NCBI GenBank assembly: GCA_013375495.1
Contig: JABXKC010000010.1
Coordinates: forward strand, 35,316-99,315
Length of the DNA: 64,000 nt
Reading direction: 5' to 3'
Origin: Promethearchaeota archaeon
GTDB lineage: Archaea > Asgardarchaeota > Lokiarchaeia > Sigynarchaeales > SOKP01
Below the pieces are notes generated by a model. It saw nothing but the letters and a program-made list of their open reading frames with translations. It did not search any database and was not told where the DNA came from. Shown here piece after piece: positions 54,516-63,596 of the stretch (positions are counted from its first letter, which is position 1; every line of letters starts with the position of its first letter). A program made the position numbers and the translations under genes.

Positions 54516-57017
54516 TTAAAATCTCGATTTTATAATCTCTGACATTAATTTTGGAAATTCATTCCAATCTTTAATTGTCAAAAGTTGTCCTCCTGCAATT
54601 TTTACCATTTTTTCTGCTTCTTTTAAATTAAAGGAGGATTCTGGAGAGACTAAAATGAAATCTACATTTAAAGAACGAAGCTTCCTTAATTCTTCATTAG
54701 CTTGTTGAATATCATATATTTCTGCATCAGTAAAAAGAACATTTAATTTCTCACGAGAGCTAGAGTTCTCTTTAAATTGTTTGTTTGCCCATTCTAAAGC
54801 ACTTTGAAGCCTGGTACCACCCTTGGCAGAAACCATTAGTAATTCATCTGCTAATTTTTCTAAATTTACTTTTTCCGATAATTTCTTTAATACATGCGTA
54901 TCTGATTCGAAAAAAGCAACACCAATTTCGTCTTTTCGCATACCATATACTAACATTGTCACACAAATAGCCATATACGCAAGTTTTTCACCCGTCATTG
55001 AGCCACTAATGTCGAGTTCAAAGCAAAACGAACGCAATCCCTTCGCGGTCTCGTAAACATAAAAATCATCGTAATTTATATGATCTAATTTTTTTCCTTT
55101 TTCTAACAGATTGAATATCGTTTCTTCTAAATCAATGTTTTCAAAATCGTCTCCTATAGTGTATGGCCGTACTAAATTGATAGGTATAGTTCCTGTGGTT
55201 GCGCTTCCTAAGCGAGCTCTTGAATAATAAATACCTAAATCAATTAGCATTTTCTTCGCTATTTCTTTCACTTTTATTTTTACTTGTTCTGGTAAATTGG
55301 TCCTATGGATAAACCATTGTTTAAGGAGGTTTTCGCCACTTCCAGCAGATAAACAAGAAATTACTTTATCCTGTCCCTCTTTTCCTCCAATTTGTTGAGC
55401 TCCTTTCAAAGCTTCAGTCAAATCAAAATGGCCGAGAGCACCTAAAGCATCTCTATTGTCGTTTGCTAATGCACTGCTTAAGAGTTCTTTAATTCTCTCC
55501 TTATTTAGTTGATCGTGTAACTGATCCATTAAATTGCTAATTCGTTGAAAATCTGCAATATTTTTTTCAACCATTTTTTTTAGCAATTGATAATTGGGTT
55601 CAATTAACTCGTATATTTCTTCTTCAGACATTTCTAGATTTTTCCCGATCCTTTTAATATCTTCGGAATCGGGATCCAATCCGATCTTTCTTAGGAATTC
55701 TGTGGCGTTTTTTAATTGATCAGCAGTTTCACAAGCTTCTAGGGTTTTTGAGACTAAATCAGGTAATTTTTGGGATATTTTTTGACCACAGTGCATATTC
55801 GGACAACTATTCATTAATTGTTGTATTTGATGAGATAACGATTTAAAAGCTTCAAATTTTATATTTTCATTACTTGCTTCTTTAATTGCATTCTCAAGAG
55901 ATTGATTAAATAAATCACTCCAAGATTTGTTAGCAAATGCATTTTTTGTCAAACTCTCTAACGATAAATTCATCTGAGATTTTGACGATTGCTGATCGAG
56001 GGTATTAAGCAATTTCTCTCTTAGATTAGTACCAAAATATTGATCTAATGAATCTGCTAAACTAAAATTATGTTCAAAGGAAGATTGTTGTAATGAATTA
56101 TTTAAAATGTCATCTAGATCAAATTTAGGAATTTCACCTAAAGTTTTTGCGGCGTTGAATAACTGGTCTAGATTTTTAAGTTGATCTTTAAGTTGATTTT
56201 TTACATTTTGGATTTGATCTTTTATGTTTTGATTATCCGAAGTCTCATTGATAAATTTAATAGATTTTAAAAGATCATCGAGTTTATCTGAATTAAATAA
56301 TTTTGACAGATCTTCAGCAATATTTTCATTTTTTAGAGCTTTACTTGCTAGTTTTTCCCATTCTCTTAATGATTTTTGCTGAATTAAATCGTTTAAACCT
56401 AAATTTGAACCCGCTTTTAAATCTTCGGGATTTAGAGAGTTTATTTTTTGCTCTAGCCTTCTCTGTGCTTCCTGAACCAATTCTTCCAAGGAGGATATTT
56501 CTTCTTTGTACAGTTCTGAATCGTCGTTAAAAAATTGTAAGGCGGATTTATATGGGTCTTCATTGCGTTTAGAATTTAATTCATCAAGAAATTCTTCTAA
56601 TTTTTGGATTTTGTCTGTATCTATTGATTTAGTCATCTCAATTTCATCAATCATTTCTTGAAGTTTGTCCAATTCTGATTGGATATCGTTTCCTAATAGC
56701 TCTTCAGCAAGTTCGCCTTCACCATAATCATCCTCATTAAAAAAGGAATCTATGATATCTTTTTTATAGTTTGGAAACAAAATCTGGAAAGCGATATCTT
56801 TTGCTAACTCTTGGTTATCAGGGAAAGAAGTTACAGTGCTAATTTCAATGTAATCATTAGGCGTTACCAAACCCTTACGATAATATCTCGATAAAATTAA
56901 TTTAGGAATGGATAAGACTTGACGAGAAGAAGGGATTTGCACAATTTCCCGATGTCTTCGCATTTTTCGGATGAAATCTACAGCAAATTCACACGGATTT
57001 TCAGGAAAAACACCCAT
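54516..57017 (-). CDS. VWA-domain protein with long coiled-coil N-terminus (CoxE-like)
   Basis: 833 residues. The C-terminal VWA domain (about 660-833) has a MIDAS site DISGS (Asp669, Ser671, Ser673), then VSAKGGT and FTDAE for the remaining ligands. Residues about 110-640 are long helical repeats rich in Asn, Gln, Leu and Asp. Such proteins are paired with a MoxR ATPase and act as metal-dependent adaptor or insertase partners. The MoxR gene lies 18 bases upstream and the SWIM-like gene 4 bases downstream. ATG start with AGGAGGT about 8 bases upstream. Confidence 0.88.
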   Translation of the reverse strand: MGVFPENPCEFAVDFIRKMRRHREIVQIPSSRQVLSIPKLILSRYYRKGLVTPNDYIEISTVTSFPDNQELAKDIAFQILFPNYKKDIIDSFFNEDDYGEGELAEELLGNDIQSELDKLQEMIDEIEMTKSIDTDKIQKLEEFLDELNSKRNEDPYKSALQFFNDDSELYKEEISSLEELVQEAQRRLEQKINSLNPEDLKAGSNLGLNDLIQQKSLREWEKLASKALKNENIAEDLSKLFNSDKLDDLLKSIKFINETSDNQNIKDQIQNVKNQLKDQLKNLDQLFNAAKTLGEIPKFDLDDILNNSLQQSSFEHNFSLADSLDQYFGTNLREKLLNTLDQQSSKSQMNLSLESLTKNAFANKSWSDLFNQSLENAIKEASNENIKFEAFKSLSHQIQQLMNSCPNMHCGQKISQKLPDLVSKTLEACETADQLKNATEFLRKIGLDPDSEDIKRIGKNLEMSEEEIYELIEPNYQLLKKMVEKNIADFQRISNLMDQLHDQLNKERIKELLSSALANDNRDALGALGHFDLTEALKGAQQIGGKEGQDKVISCLSAGSGENLLKQWFIHRTNLPEQVKIKVKEIAKKMLIDLGIYYSRARLGSATTGTIPINLVRPYTIGDDFENIDLEETIFNLLEKGKKLDHINYDDFYVYETAKGLRSFCFELDISGSMTGEKLAYMAICVTMLVYGMRKDEIGVAFFESDTHVLKKLSEKVNLEKLADELLMVSAKGGTRLQSALEWANKQFKENSSSREKLNVLFTDAEIYDIQQANEELRKLRSLNVDFILVSPESSFNLKEAEKMVKIAGGQLLTIKDWNEFPKLMSEIIKSRF

Positions 57018-57035
57018 AAAATTACTTTTTACCTC

Positions 57036-57977
57036 CTAGGTACCTAATGTTTTATGGATAATACTATCAATGATGTTTTCAACTTTTGTACCCGGTTTTG
57101 GTTTAATGCTTCCTAATAACACATTTTGGGTAACTTGTGAAAGATATTCATGGATTGATGTCTTTTCTTTTAATTCACCTTTCTTTTCTAAAGCTTTTCT
57201 ACGAGCTAATAGTTTAGCAATCGCTATTCCGGCTCTAATAGAGGCAGGTATTTCAATGTCTATTTTATTCTTTCTCGTTTCATTTATTATCGAATAAATC
57301 AATTCTAATTCAGATTCTTCTATAACGAAATGTTCTGGTAGATTTATTCTTATTATATCAAGCTCAGTTGCTTTATCTGGGTAGGATAATTTAATCCAAA
57401 CTTTAATTCTATCTTTTAGTGCCTCAGATAACCTATGTGTTCCTGAAAGTTCTTCCGGATTCATGGCAGAAATAAAAAAGAAATCCTTATCAGCCTTAAT
57501 TCTGCCCAAATGAGGAATACTAATTGATGCTTCTTCTAAAGGTTCTAGTAGTGTATTTTGCGAGTATTCGGTAGCTCGATTTATTTCATTTGCTAAAAAT
57601 GTTCCACCTTCCAACATTGCTCTCAAAAGAGGGCCAGGGTTAAATGCCTCTAATACAAAACCTTTTTTCAGCGTAATAGCCGGATCGAAACTGCCTATAA
57701 AGTGGCTAGGTTTTATAGATTCATCCATTGTCAACCAATTAAAATTCTTATTTTTGTTTTCCTTAGCTCGTAACCTAGCAAAATATCGACATAGAATTGT
57801 CTTTCCTACTCCCGGTGGGCCAACAAGGGCAGGGAATAATCCCGTTGCTTCTGCGTCTCTAAGCAATTCTAAAGCTTTTCCGTATTGCCCTGATAAAACG
57901 ATATCAATTTGCTCCTCAGAAATATCCTTAATAAGTCGTTTGTTAAACAGTTCCTCAAATTTTTGTTTATCTATCAT
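57036..57977 (-). CDS. MoxR-family AAA+ ATPase of VWA operon
   Basis: 313 residues. Walker A GPPGVGKT at 53-60, Walker B LANEINRATE near 131-140 (the Asp of DEINR is Asn here), sensor 1 SAMNPEELSGTHRLSEALKDR, and a C-terminal lid with IPASIRAGIAIAK. It differs in sequence from the MoxR at 22689. First gene of the MoxR-VWA-SWIM operon. ATG start. Confidence 0.92.
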   Translation of the reverse strand: MIDKQKFEELFNKRLIKDISEEQIDIVLSGQYGKALELLRDAEATGLFPALVGPPGVGKTILCRYFARLRAKENKNKNFNWLTMDESIKPSHFIGSFDPAITLKKGFVLEAFNPGPLLRAMLEGGTFLANEINRATEYSQNTLLEPLEEASISIPHLGRIKADKDFFFISAMNPEELSGTHRLSEALKDRIKVWIKLSYPDKATELDIIRINLPEHFVIEESELELIYSIINETRKNKIDIEIPASIRAGIAIAKLLARRKALEKKGELKEKTSIHEYLSQVTQNVLLGSIKPKPGTKVENIIDSIIHKTLGT

Positions 57978-58085
57978 CTTGAAATCTACTGGAATAATAG
58001 TTCTAAATATATTTTATTTATGGTTATAGTAATTGTTAATTTTTAATCTATATTTTTATATAGTATAAACAGTAGAAAAAATATT

Positions 58086-58928
58086 TTGATCTTTATTCGA
58101 AATTTGACGCAAAATACTCAACCACATCCTTTTTTAAAATGGGCTGGAGGTAAAAGGCAACTTATTTCTCAAATGGATAAATTTTTTCCTAAAAATTATA
58201 ATAAATATATTGAGCCTTTTATTGGTGGCGGAGCCGTTTTTTTCCATTTACTTCCTGTTAAATCGATTATTTCAGATAATAATCCAGATTTAGTAAATTG
58301 TTATAATGTTATAAAAGAAAATGTAGAGGGTTTGATAAAATCTTTAAAGAAACATAGATACGAAAAGGAATATTATTATGAAATTCGAGCTCTCGACCGG
58401 GATAAAAAAAATTACGCAGAGTTATCAGATGTTGAGAAAGCTTCGCGATCTATTTATTTAAATAAAAGTGGATATAACGGTCTATATCGCGTCAATAGTA
58501 AAGGTTTCTTTAATGTGCCCTTTGGAAGGCATAAAAATCCAAAAATATGCGACGAGGAAAATTTAAGAAAAGTAAGTCAAGTTTTAAAGAATGTTAAAGT
58601 GTATTTAGGTTCTTTCGAAGTTTGTTTAGATTTTGCCGAAAAAGATGATTTCGTTTACCTAGATCCTCCATATTATCCACTTTCTGACACTGCATTATTT
58701 ACAAGTTATACCAAGAATAATTTTGACGAGTCATCGCAGATTAAATTATTTGAAGTATTTAAGGAACTTAATAGAAGAGGGTGTAATATAATGCTGAACA
58801 ATTCCTATTCCGAATTCATATTAGATTTATATAAAGATTTTAAAATTGTTACATTGAGAGCTAAACGAAATATAAACAGTAATTCTCTAAAGAGGGGATT
58901 TATTAACGAAGTCTTGATCCTAAATTAA
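58086..58928 (+). CDS. dam: Dam-type (D12 class) adenine-N6 DNA methyltransferase
   Basis: 280 residues. FLKWAGGKRQL near 16-26 is the SAM-binding motif, EPFIGGGAVFFHL is motif I, DNNPDLVNCY follows, and DPPYYPL is the catalytic motif IV (DPPY). The gene stands alone without restriction enzyme or specificity subunit, so it is an orphan methylase; GATC is the usual target of this class but is not proven here. Start is TTG 58086 or, perhaps better, TTG 58104 (giving MTQNTQPHPFLKW); neither has a strong Shine-Dalgarno. Divergent from the MoxR operon (108 bases). Confidence 0.92.
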   Translation: MIFIRNLTQNTQPHPFLKWAGGKRQLISQMDKFFPKNYNKYIEPFIGGGAVFFHLLPVKSIISDNNPDLVNCYNVIKENVEGLIKSLKKHRYEKEYYYEIRALDRDKKNYAELSDVEKASRSIYLNKSGYNGLYRVNSKGFFNVPFGRHKNPKICDEENLRKVSQVLKNVKVYLGSFEVCLDFAEKDDFVYLDPPYYPLSDTALFTSYTKNNFDESSQIKLFEVFKELNRRGCNIMLNNSYSEFILDLYKDFKIVTLRAKRNINSNSLKRGFINEVLILN

Positions 58929-58964
58929 GATAAAAAGAGTTTAACTATAACAACTTTTATTTAG

Positions 58965-58974
58965 TTTTATAATT
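58965..58974 (+). promoter_or_regulatory. TATA-box promoter of the glycyl radical enzyme gene
   Basis: TTTTATAATT lies about 63-72 bases before the ATG at 59037. Confidence 0.35.
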
Positions 58975-59036
58975 ATTTAAAATTTAATACAAATTGTTTA
59001 TTTAATGTTAAAAATTAGGAATTTTGTTGATTATTA

Positions 59037-61415
59037 ATGCAAGTTGAGCAAATTTCTCCACATGATTATAAAGAACGCGTTTTAAGATTGAAAAAACGAG
59101 TAGTTTCGCAACCCCATGAACTCTGTATAGAAAGAGCTAGACTTTTCACTGAATCGTATAAAACTACAAAAGATGAGCCCCAAAACATTAGGTTTGCGAA
59201 AGCTATGTACCATTTATTAACTAAAATGACATTAAAAATATGGAAAGACGAATTTATTGTTGGGAATCGATGTACTAAATTTGTAGGGACGCCCTTATAC
59301 CCTGAAGTACGCGTTGATACTCTTGAACAAGATTTAGAATCGTATAATAATCGCGAAATTCAACGATTTTTACTCACTGAAGACGATAAGAAGTTTTTAA
59401 AGGAAGAAGTTATCCCTTATTGGAAAAACGAAGAAGAAACTGTTAAATCTAGGTTTGATTCTTATCTCAATCCTGAATTAACTGAACTCATGTTGAACCT
59501 GCTTTATGTAGTAGATACTCATATGACAAATGGGGTTGGGCATTTTTTCCCTGGACACCATAATGTCTTAAAAAGGGGGTTTAATGGTTTGATCCAAAAA
59601 GCTATAGATAAAAAAAAGGAGTTCTCTCAAGATCAAGAAAAACTTGACTTTTTAGAGTCAGTCATTATTATTTTAAAGGGTGCTCAAAAATTTATTCAAC
59701 GATTTTCGAATTTAGCAGCTGAATTGGCGGAGCAAGAGAAAATAATTACTAGGAAAAATGAACTCATGGAAATTTCTGAAATTTGCTCTAATATATCTTA
59801 TAATCCACCAAACTCCTTTAAAGAGGCACTTCAATTAATTTACTTCACTCACATAATATCTGGGTTAGAAGACGGTGGTTTTGCAATTAGTATTGGTCGT
59901 TTAGATCAAGTTTTATACCCTTATTATGTTAGAGAAAAAGAGAGAGGAGGAATTACTAACGATGAAATTCAATTTCTTATTGAATGCTTTTACCTGAAAC
60001 TGTCCACTTTATGGAATTATGTTATGCATAAAGGAATCGTAGCCGCTGAAGGACCGCCCATCGCTGAAAATTTAACGATTGGAGGTGTAGACAGGGATGG
60101 CAATGATGCTACCAATGAATTGTCATATCTCCTCTTGAATGCATATAACAACCTAAAAACGGTTCAACCTGCTTTTTCTGTTCGCGTTCATGAAAAAACT
60201 TCAGATGATTTAGTTATTAAAACCGGGGAGGCAATAAAATCTGGAGCAAGTATTGCTCTATTTAACGATTTAGTAATGATTCCGGGTCTCAATGATCTTG
60301 GTTATTCTCTCGGAGATGCACGTGAGTATGCACCAATTGGATGTGTAGAACCAGTACATCCATGTAAATCATTCGGATGCACTAATGCTACTCAAATGAA
60401 TATTGTAAAAGTTCTAGAATTAACTTTAAATAACGGAACAGATATGTTTACTCGCAAGGAATATGGCATTCACAATTCAAAAGAAATTACTTCATTTCAT
60501 GATTTATGGGATGAGTTTTCGAAGCAGCTTAAATATTTTGTTAAAAGTATGGTAAAAACAATGTATTTTCTGGAGAAAACTATAGCAGAACTTAGTCCAC
60601 AACCATTTTTATCTGCTACAACAGATGACTGTATCGACAAAGGATTAGACATTACAAATGGAGGTGCTAAGTACGATTTCACTACTACTCAGCTAATTGG
60701 GTTGGCCACCGTTGCTGATAGTTTAGCAGTAATTAAAAAAGTTGTTTTTGAGGATAAGTTACTTTCTTTGGAAGCACTTATAACCATGCTCTCAAAGAAT
60801 TATAGAGGTACATATAATGGGAAAAAGGGTGAAGAGTGGAGACAGTTCTTTATCCATAAAATCCCAAAGTTCGGAAATGATAATGATTTTGTCGATCACA
60901 TAGCCCGTGATGTTGCAAACTTATTTTGTGAGGAAATCCTAAAACATAATAACTATAGAGGAGGTAAATATAATCCCGGAATTTATACTACATCTTTTCA
61001 CTTAGCCTTTGGAGTTTTTACAGCAGCATCTGCAGATGGACGCAAATCAAGAGATTCTCTTTCTAATGGAATTGGACCTACTAATGGAATGGATAAAAAT
61101 GGGCCTACTGCGATACTTAATTCAATTAAAAAGTTAGAAAATGAACTGATGACGAATGGGAATTCAATAATTCTAGCGTTTCATCCTAACACGCTTAAAA
61201 TGGAGCTATTCGTACCACTTATTAGAACATATTTTGTAGAAAATGGTGGATTTCACGTCCAATTTAATGTATTGGAAAAGCAAACTCTATGCGATGCCCA
61301 AAGAAATCCTGAAGAATACCAAGGATTAGTAGTAAGGATAGCAGGGTATTCCGTTCTGTTTACAGAGATATCAAAACCCGCACAAGACGATATTATTGCT
61401 CGAACGCAGTTTTAA
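59037..61415 (+). CDS. Glycyl radical enzyme, dehydratase/lyase type
   Basis: 792 residues, pyruvate-formate-lyase superfamily. The C-terminal RIAGYSVLF loop holds the radical glycine (Gly770) and QDDIIARTQF follows. The active site loop reads APIGCVEP with Cys436 and Glu438. PFL itself has a CC pair; a single Cys followed by V-E is typical of the glycerol/diol dehydratase, choline lyase and related eliminases. So the reaction is probably an anaerobic elimination or dehydration; the substrate is unknown. No activating enzyme (radical SAM) is next to it, unlike in most bacteria. Presence implies an anaerobic host. Length is normal. ATG start. Confidence 0.92.
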   Translation: MQVEQISPHDYKERVLRLKKRVVSQPHELCIERARLFTESYKTTKDEPQNIRFAKAMYHLLTKMTLKIWKDEFIVGNRCTKFVGTPLYPEVRVDTLEQDLESYNNREIQRFLLTEDDKKFLKEEVIPYWKNEEETVKSRFDSYLNPELTELMLNLLYVVDTHMTNGVGHFFPGHHNVLKRGFNGLIQKAIDKKKEFSQDQEKLDFLESVIIILKGAQKFIQRFSNLAAELAEQEKIITRKNELMEISEICSNISYNPPNSFKEALQLIYFTHIISGLEDGGFAISIGRLDQVLYPYYVREKERGGITNDEIQFLIECFYLKLSTLWNYVMHKGIVAAEGPPIAENLTIGGVDRDGNDATNELSYLLLNAYNNLKTVQPAFSVRVHEKTSDDLVIKTGEAIKSGASIALFNDLVMIPGLNDLGYSLGDAREYAPIGCVEPVHPCKSFGCTNATQMNIVKVLELTLNNGTDMFTRKEYGIHNSKEITSFHDLWDEFSKQLKYFVKSMVKTMYFLEKTIAELSPQPFLSATTDDCIDKGLDITNGGAKYDFTTTQLIGLATVADSLAVIKKVVFEDKLLSLEALITMLSKNYRGTYNGKKGEEWRQFFIHKIPKFGNDNDFVDHIARDVANLFCEEILKHNNYRGGKYNPGIYTTSFHLAFGVFTAASADGRKSRDSLSNGIGPTNGMDKNGPTAILNSIKKLENELMTNGNSIILAFHPNTLKMELFVPLIRTYFVENGGFHVQFNVLEKQTLCDAQRNPEEYQGLVVRIAGYSVLFTEISKPAQDDIIARTQF

Positions 61416-61511
61416 TTCCTTTGAAATTTGAATTAATTAATTTCTCGAAATAAAATCACAAAAATTTTTAGTGTATCATTATTTTTCTACTGTATTAAAT
61501 ACAATAAAAAT

Positions 61512-61583
61512 GGGCCTGTAGATCAGTCGCAGATCGCTTGCTTCGCATGTAAGAGGTCACGGGTTCAATTCCCGTCAGGTCCA
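61512..61583 (+). tRNA. tRNA-Ala (anticodon CGC)
   Basis: 72 bases fold fully: acceptor GGGCCTG/CAGGTCC with the alanine identity pair G3-U70, D stem GATC/GATC, anticodon stem CTTGC/GTAAG with loop TTCGCAT giving CGC (codon GCG), variable AGGTC, T stem ACGGG/CCCGT with loop TTCAATT, discriminator A. No intron; the 3' CCA is not encoded. It is convergent with scpB. No clear box A/B deviation is seen. Confidence 0.95.
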
Positions 61584-61648
61584 CTATTATTTTAAGGTTT
61601 TCTTTAAAAAAGTTATAAATATCTTAAGAAATCGAAAATCTTTAGAGT

Positions 61649-62521
61649 TTATTCGTTGTTTTCTCCAAGATCTAATTGCGAAATCATCATTCTTTTTAGT
61701 TCTTCCTTATTTTTAGGTAGTCCAAACATATCTGCGTACTTATCAGTCGTACTTAATTCAGCTGATCTTCCTTTTTTTATGGCCGTTATTAAATCATTGT
61801 CTAAGAGGTATTTCACATGTTCATAGGCACCGGTTCCTCGTATTTTAATAACTGTTGACTTTAAAATTGGTTGTTTCAAAGCTATTACTGTAAGTGTTCT
61901 TAAATAACGCTCAGCAATAGCGCCTCCTTTAGCAAATTTGGAAACTGTTTCTGTAAGTTCAGGTCTTAGCTGCATTTGATATTTTTCTCCAATTTGAGCA
62001 ACAATCAATGCACCCTCACGCTCCAAATAGTCAAAAGCAACAACTCTTACCAGTTCTTCGACCTCTTTTTTTGGGATTTCTAATTTAGTAGATAGTTCCT
62101 CTACATCCAGAGGTCTACCAGCAGCATAAAGAGAACCCTCAATAAGTTTCCTTCTTAGAACTTTTAATTGTAATTCTAATTCTTCTTTCGTGAGTTCCTG
62201 AGTTATTTGGGATTCAGCTGTACCATCTCCTATAAATTCGGTATCTTGTTCATTTAAACTTTCTTCTAAGGATTCGAGACTCAATGAATCTTCCTTTTCA
62301 ACACCAAATTCTTCTTCAATATCTTCTTGGGTATCCTCTTCTTCAAGGTCTTCTTTAACAGATTCTTCTATTGTCTCTTCGGTTTCTATATCGGTCTCAG
62401 TATCTTCTATAATCCCTTCTTCTTGAGGAGTTTCTTCACCACTAGTCTCGTTTAAAGATGTTTTTTCTTCCGTTTCGGATTCAAATTGATTTTCCTGTTC
62501 TTTTTCATTTCTTTCGTTCAG
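61649..62521 (-). CDS. scpB: Segregation and condensation protein B with acidic N-terminal extension
   Basis: The conserved ScpB part (from LEGSLYAAGRPLDVEEL-like helix-turn region through RGTGAYEHVKYLLDNDLI) has two winged-helix domains. It binds the kleisin ScpA in the SMC complex. The usual start would be TTG 62284 (211 residues). However, the frame stays open 79 codons further upstream as a Glu/Asp/Thr-rich tract. It begins at CTG 62521, preceded by GGTGAT at the right distance; no ATG, GTG or TTG exists in between. I give the longer form (290 residues) since an accidental 79-codon open frame of such composition is unlikely. It follows scpA by 29 bases. Confidence 0.85.
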   Translation of the reverse strand: MNERNEKEQENQFESETEEKTSLNETSGEETPQEEGIIEDTETDIETEETIEESVKEDLEEEDTQEDIEEEFGVEKEDSLSLESLEESLNEQDTEFIGDGTAESQITQELTKEELELQLKVLRRKLIEGSLYAAGRPLDVEELSTKLEIPKKEVEELVRVVAFDYLEREGALIVAQIGEKYQMQLRPELTETVSKFAKGGAIAERYLRTLTVIALKQPILKSTVIKIRGTGAYEHVKYLLDNDLITAIKKGRSAELSTTDKYADMFGLPKNKEELKRMMISQLDLGENNE

Positions 62522-62550
62522 TTTCTATCACCAAAAATTAAGAAGATATT

Positions 62551-63558
62551 TTATTTCTTTAAATTTATTGAGAAATTTTTAAAATCTTCATCTTGAAATA
62601 GTTCTACCTTGTTTCCAGTCGAGAGGAACATTAAAGCTAAAAACATGCGAACAAAAGCGAACTTTTTACCAATATCGCTTTCTTCTTCAGTATTTATAAG
62701 ATCTGCTATTTCAAAAAAAGATGTTTCTTTATCATCAAGTTGTATTTTAGATTTAATCCGGTTAAACCAAGATTCATGTAGTTCTTCTACAGTTTGGTCC
62801 CTTCCGCTAATATGTTTTAGAAGTTCTTTTGGTAATTGAGCTTTAGATTTAACTTGAAGTTTTTGTTCCTTTAATTCATCTCTCCTCATTCTTCGGCGCT
62901 TTAATTTCTCTTTATTTTGCATTGTTTCGATTATAGCAGACCGCATAGCTTCAAATAATTCATCCTTAGTAGATATTAACATTTTAGGTTGAATGGGTTG
63001 TGCTAAAGATTTGGGTATTGATCTACCATGCCTTTCTCTAAAACGTTCTAATTCTTCTTTTTTTTGTATTTGTTCTTCCTCTCGAATTATACTAGAAATC
63101 TTGTAATGATGCAAAATTGCAGATGTTTTAAGTGCTATTCCCGAAATCTTATAATTAATTAAATCTTCGTGAAGCATATTATTAAAAAATTTATCTACTA
63201 ATGAAGATAGGTCATAAAATGCAACATTGGATTCTTTTGCTACTTCTGGATCCAACAAACTAGAATAGGGTGGTTTTTGCCAAAATTTGAGCTCCATCTT
63301 TTCTTTATAGAGTAAAGCTGGATCTTCTTCCTCACCAGCAATTAATTCTTCTTCTAATTCCTCATCCACATCCTCATCTTCTTGAGTTCTGTCAACAAAT
63401 TCGGGATGGGAAGCAATTTGTTCTATGAGTTTTATAATTTCGTTCTTCTTTGATTTAGTCGGAATTTTAATATGATTCCTACTTGCAAAATCTCTTAATT
63501 GTTTTACGGTCCACTCGCTGAAGTTATATTTTTTCTCTCCACCATTATTATCTGATAT
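62551..63558 (-). CDS. scpA: Segregation and condensation protein A (kleisin) with N-terminal SAP-like domain
   Basis: The kleisin N-terminal region (ELKFWQKPPYSSLLD, then DLSSLVDKFFNNML) and the C-terminal winged helix (FFEIADLINT...LALMFLSTGNKVELFQDE) identify ScpA, which bridges SMC heads. The first standard start is GTG 63369. The frame continues upstream and encodes a SAP-like motif (EWTVKQLRDFA...KKNEIIKLIEQI, about residues 15-50). The frame reaches ATA 63558, which has GAGGTG 7 bases ahead and no ATG/GTG/TTG in between; TGA lies three codons before. I take ATA as the likely start (335 residues). Lies 38 bases after smc. Confidence 0.85.
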   Translation of the reverse strand: MSDNNGGEKKYNFSEWTVKQLRDFASRNHIKIPTKSKKNEIIKLIEQIASHPEFVDRTQEDEDVDEELEEELIAGEEEDPALLYKEKMELKFWQKPPYSSLLDPEVAKESNVAFYDLSSLVDKFFNNMLHEDLINYKISGIALKTSAILHHYKISSIIREEEQIQKKEELERFRERHGRSIPKSLAQPIQPKMLISTKDELFEAMRSAIIETMQNKEKLKRRRMRRDELKEQKLQVKSKAQLPKELLKHISGRDQTVEELHESWFNRIKSKIQLDDKETSFFEIADLINTEEESDIGKKFAFVRMFLALMFLSTGNKVELFQDEDFKNFSINLKK

Positions 63559-63596
63559 GGTTTTTCACCTCAAGATTATATTTTTTGATTTTGCCT

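Noticed and set aside
59037..61415. Pyruvate formate-lyase proper
   Set aside because: The active site has GCVE, not the double cysteine of PFL.
63507..63545. ATG at 63545 as the start of scpA
   Set aside because: It is in another frame and ends after 13 codons.
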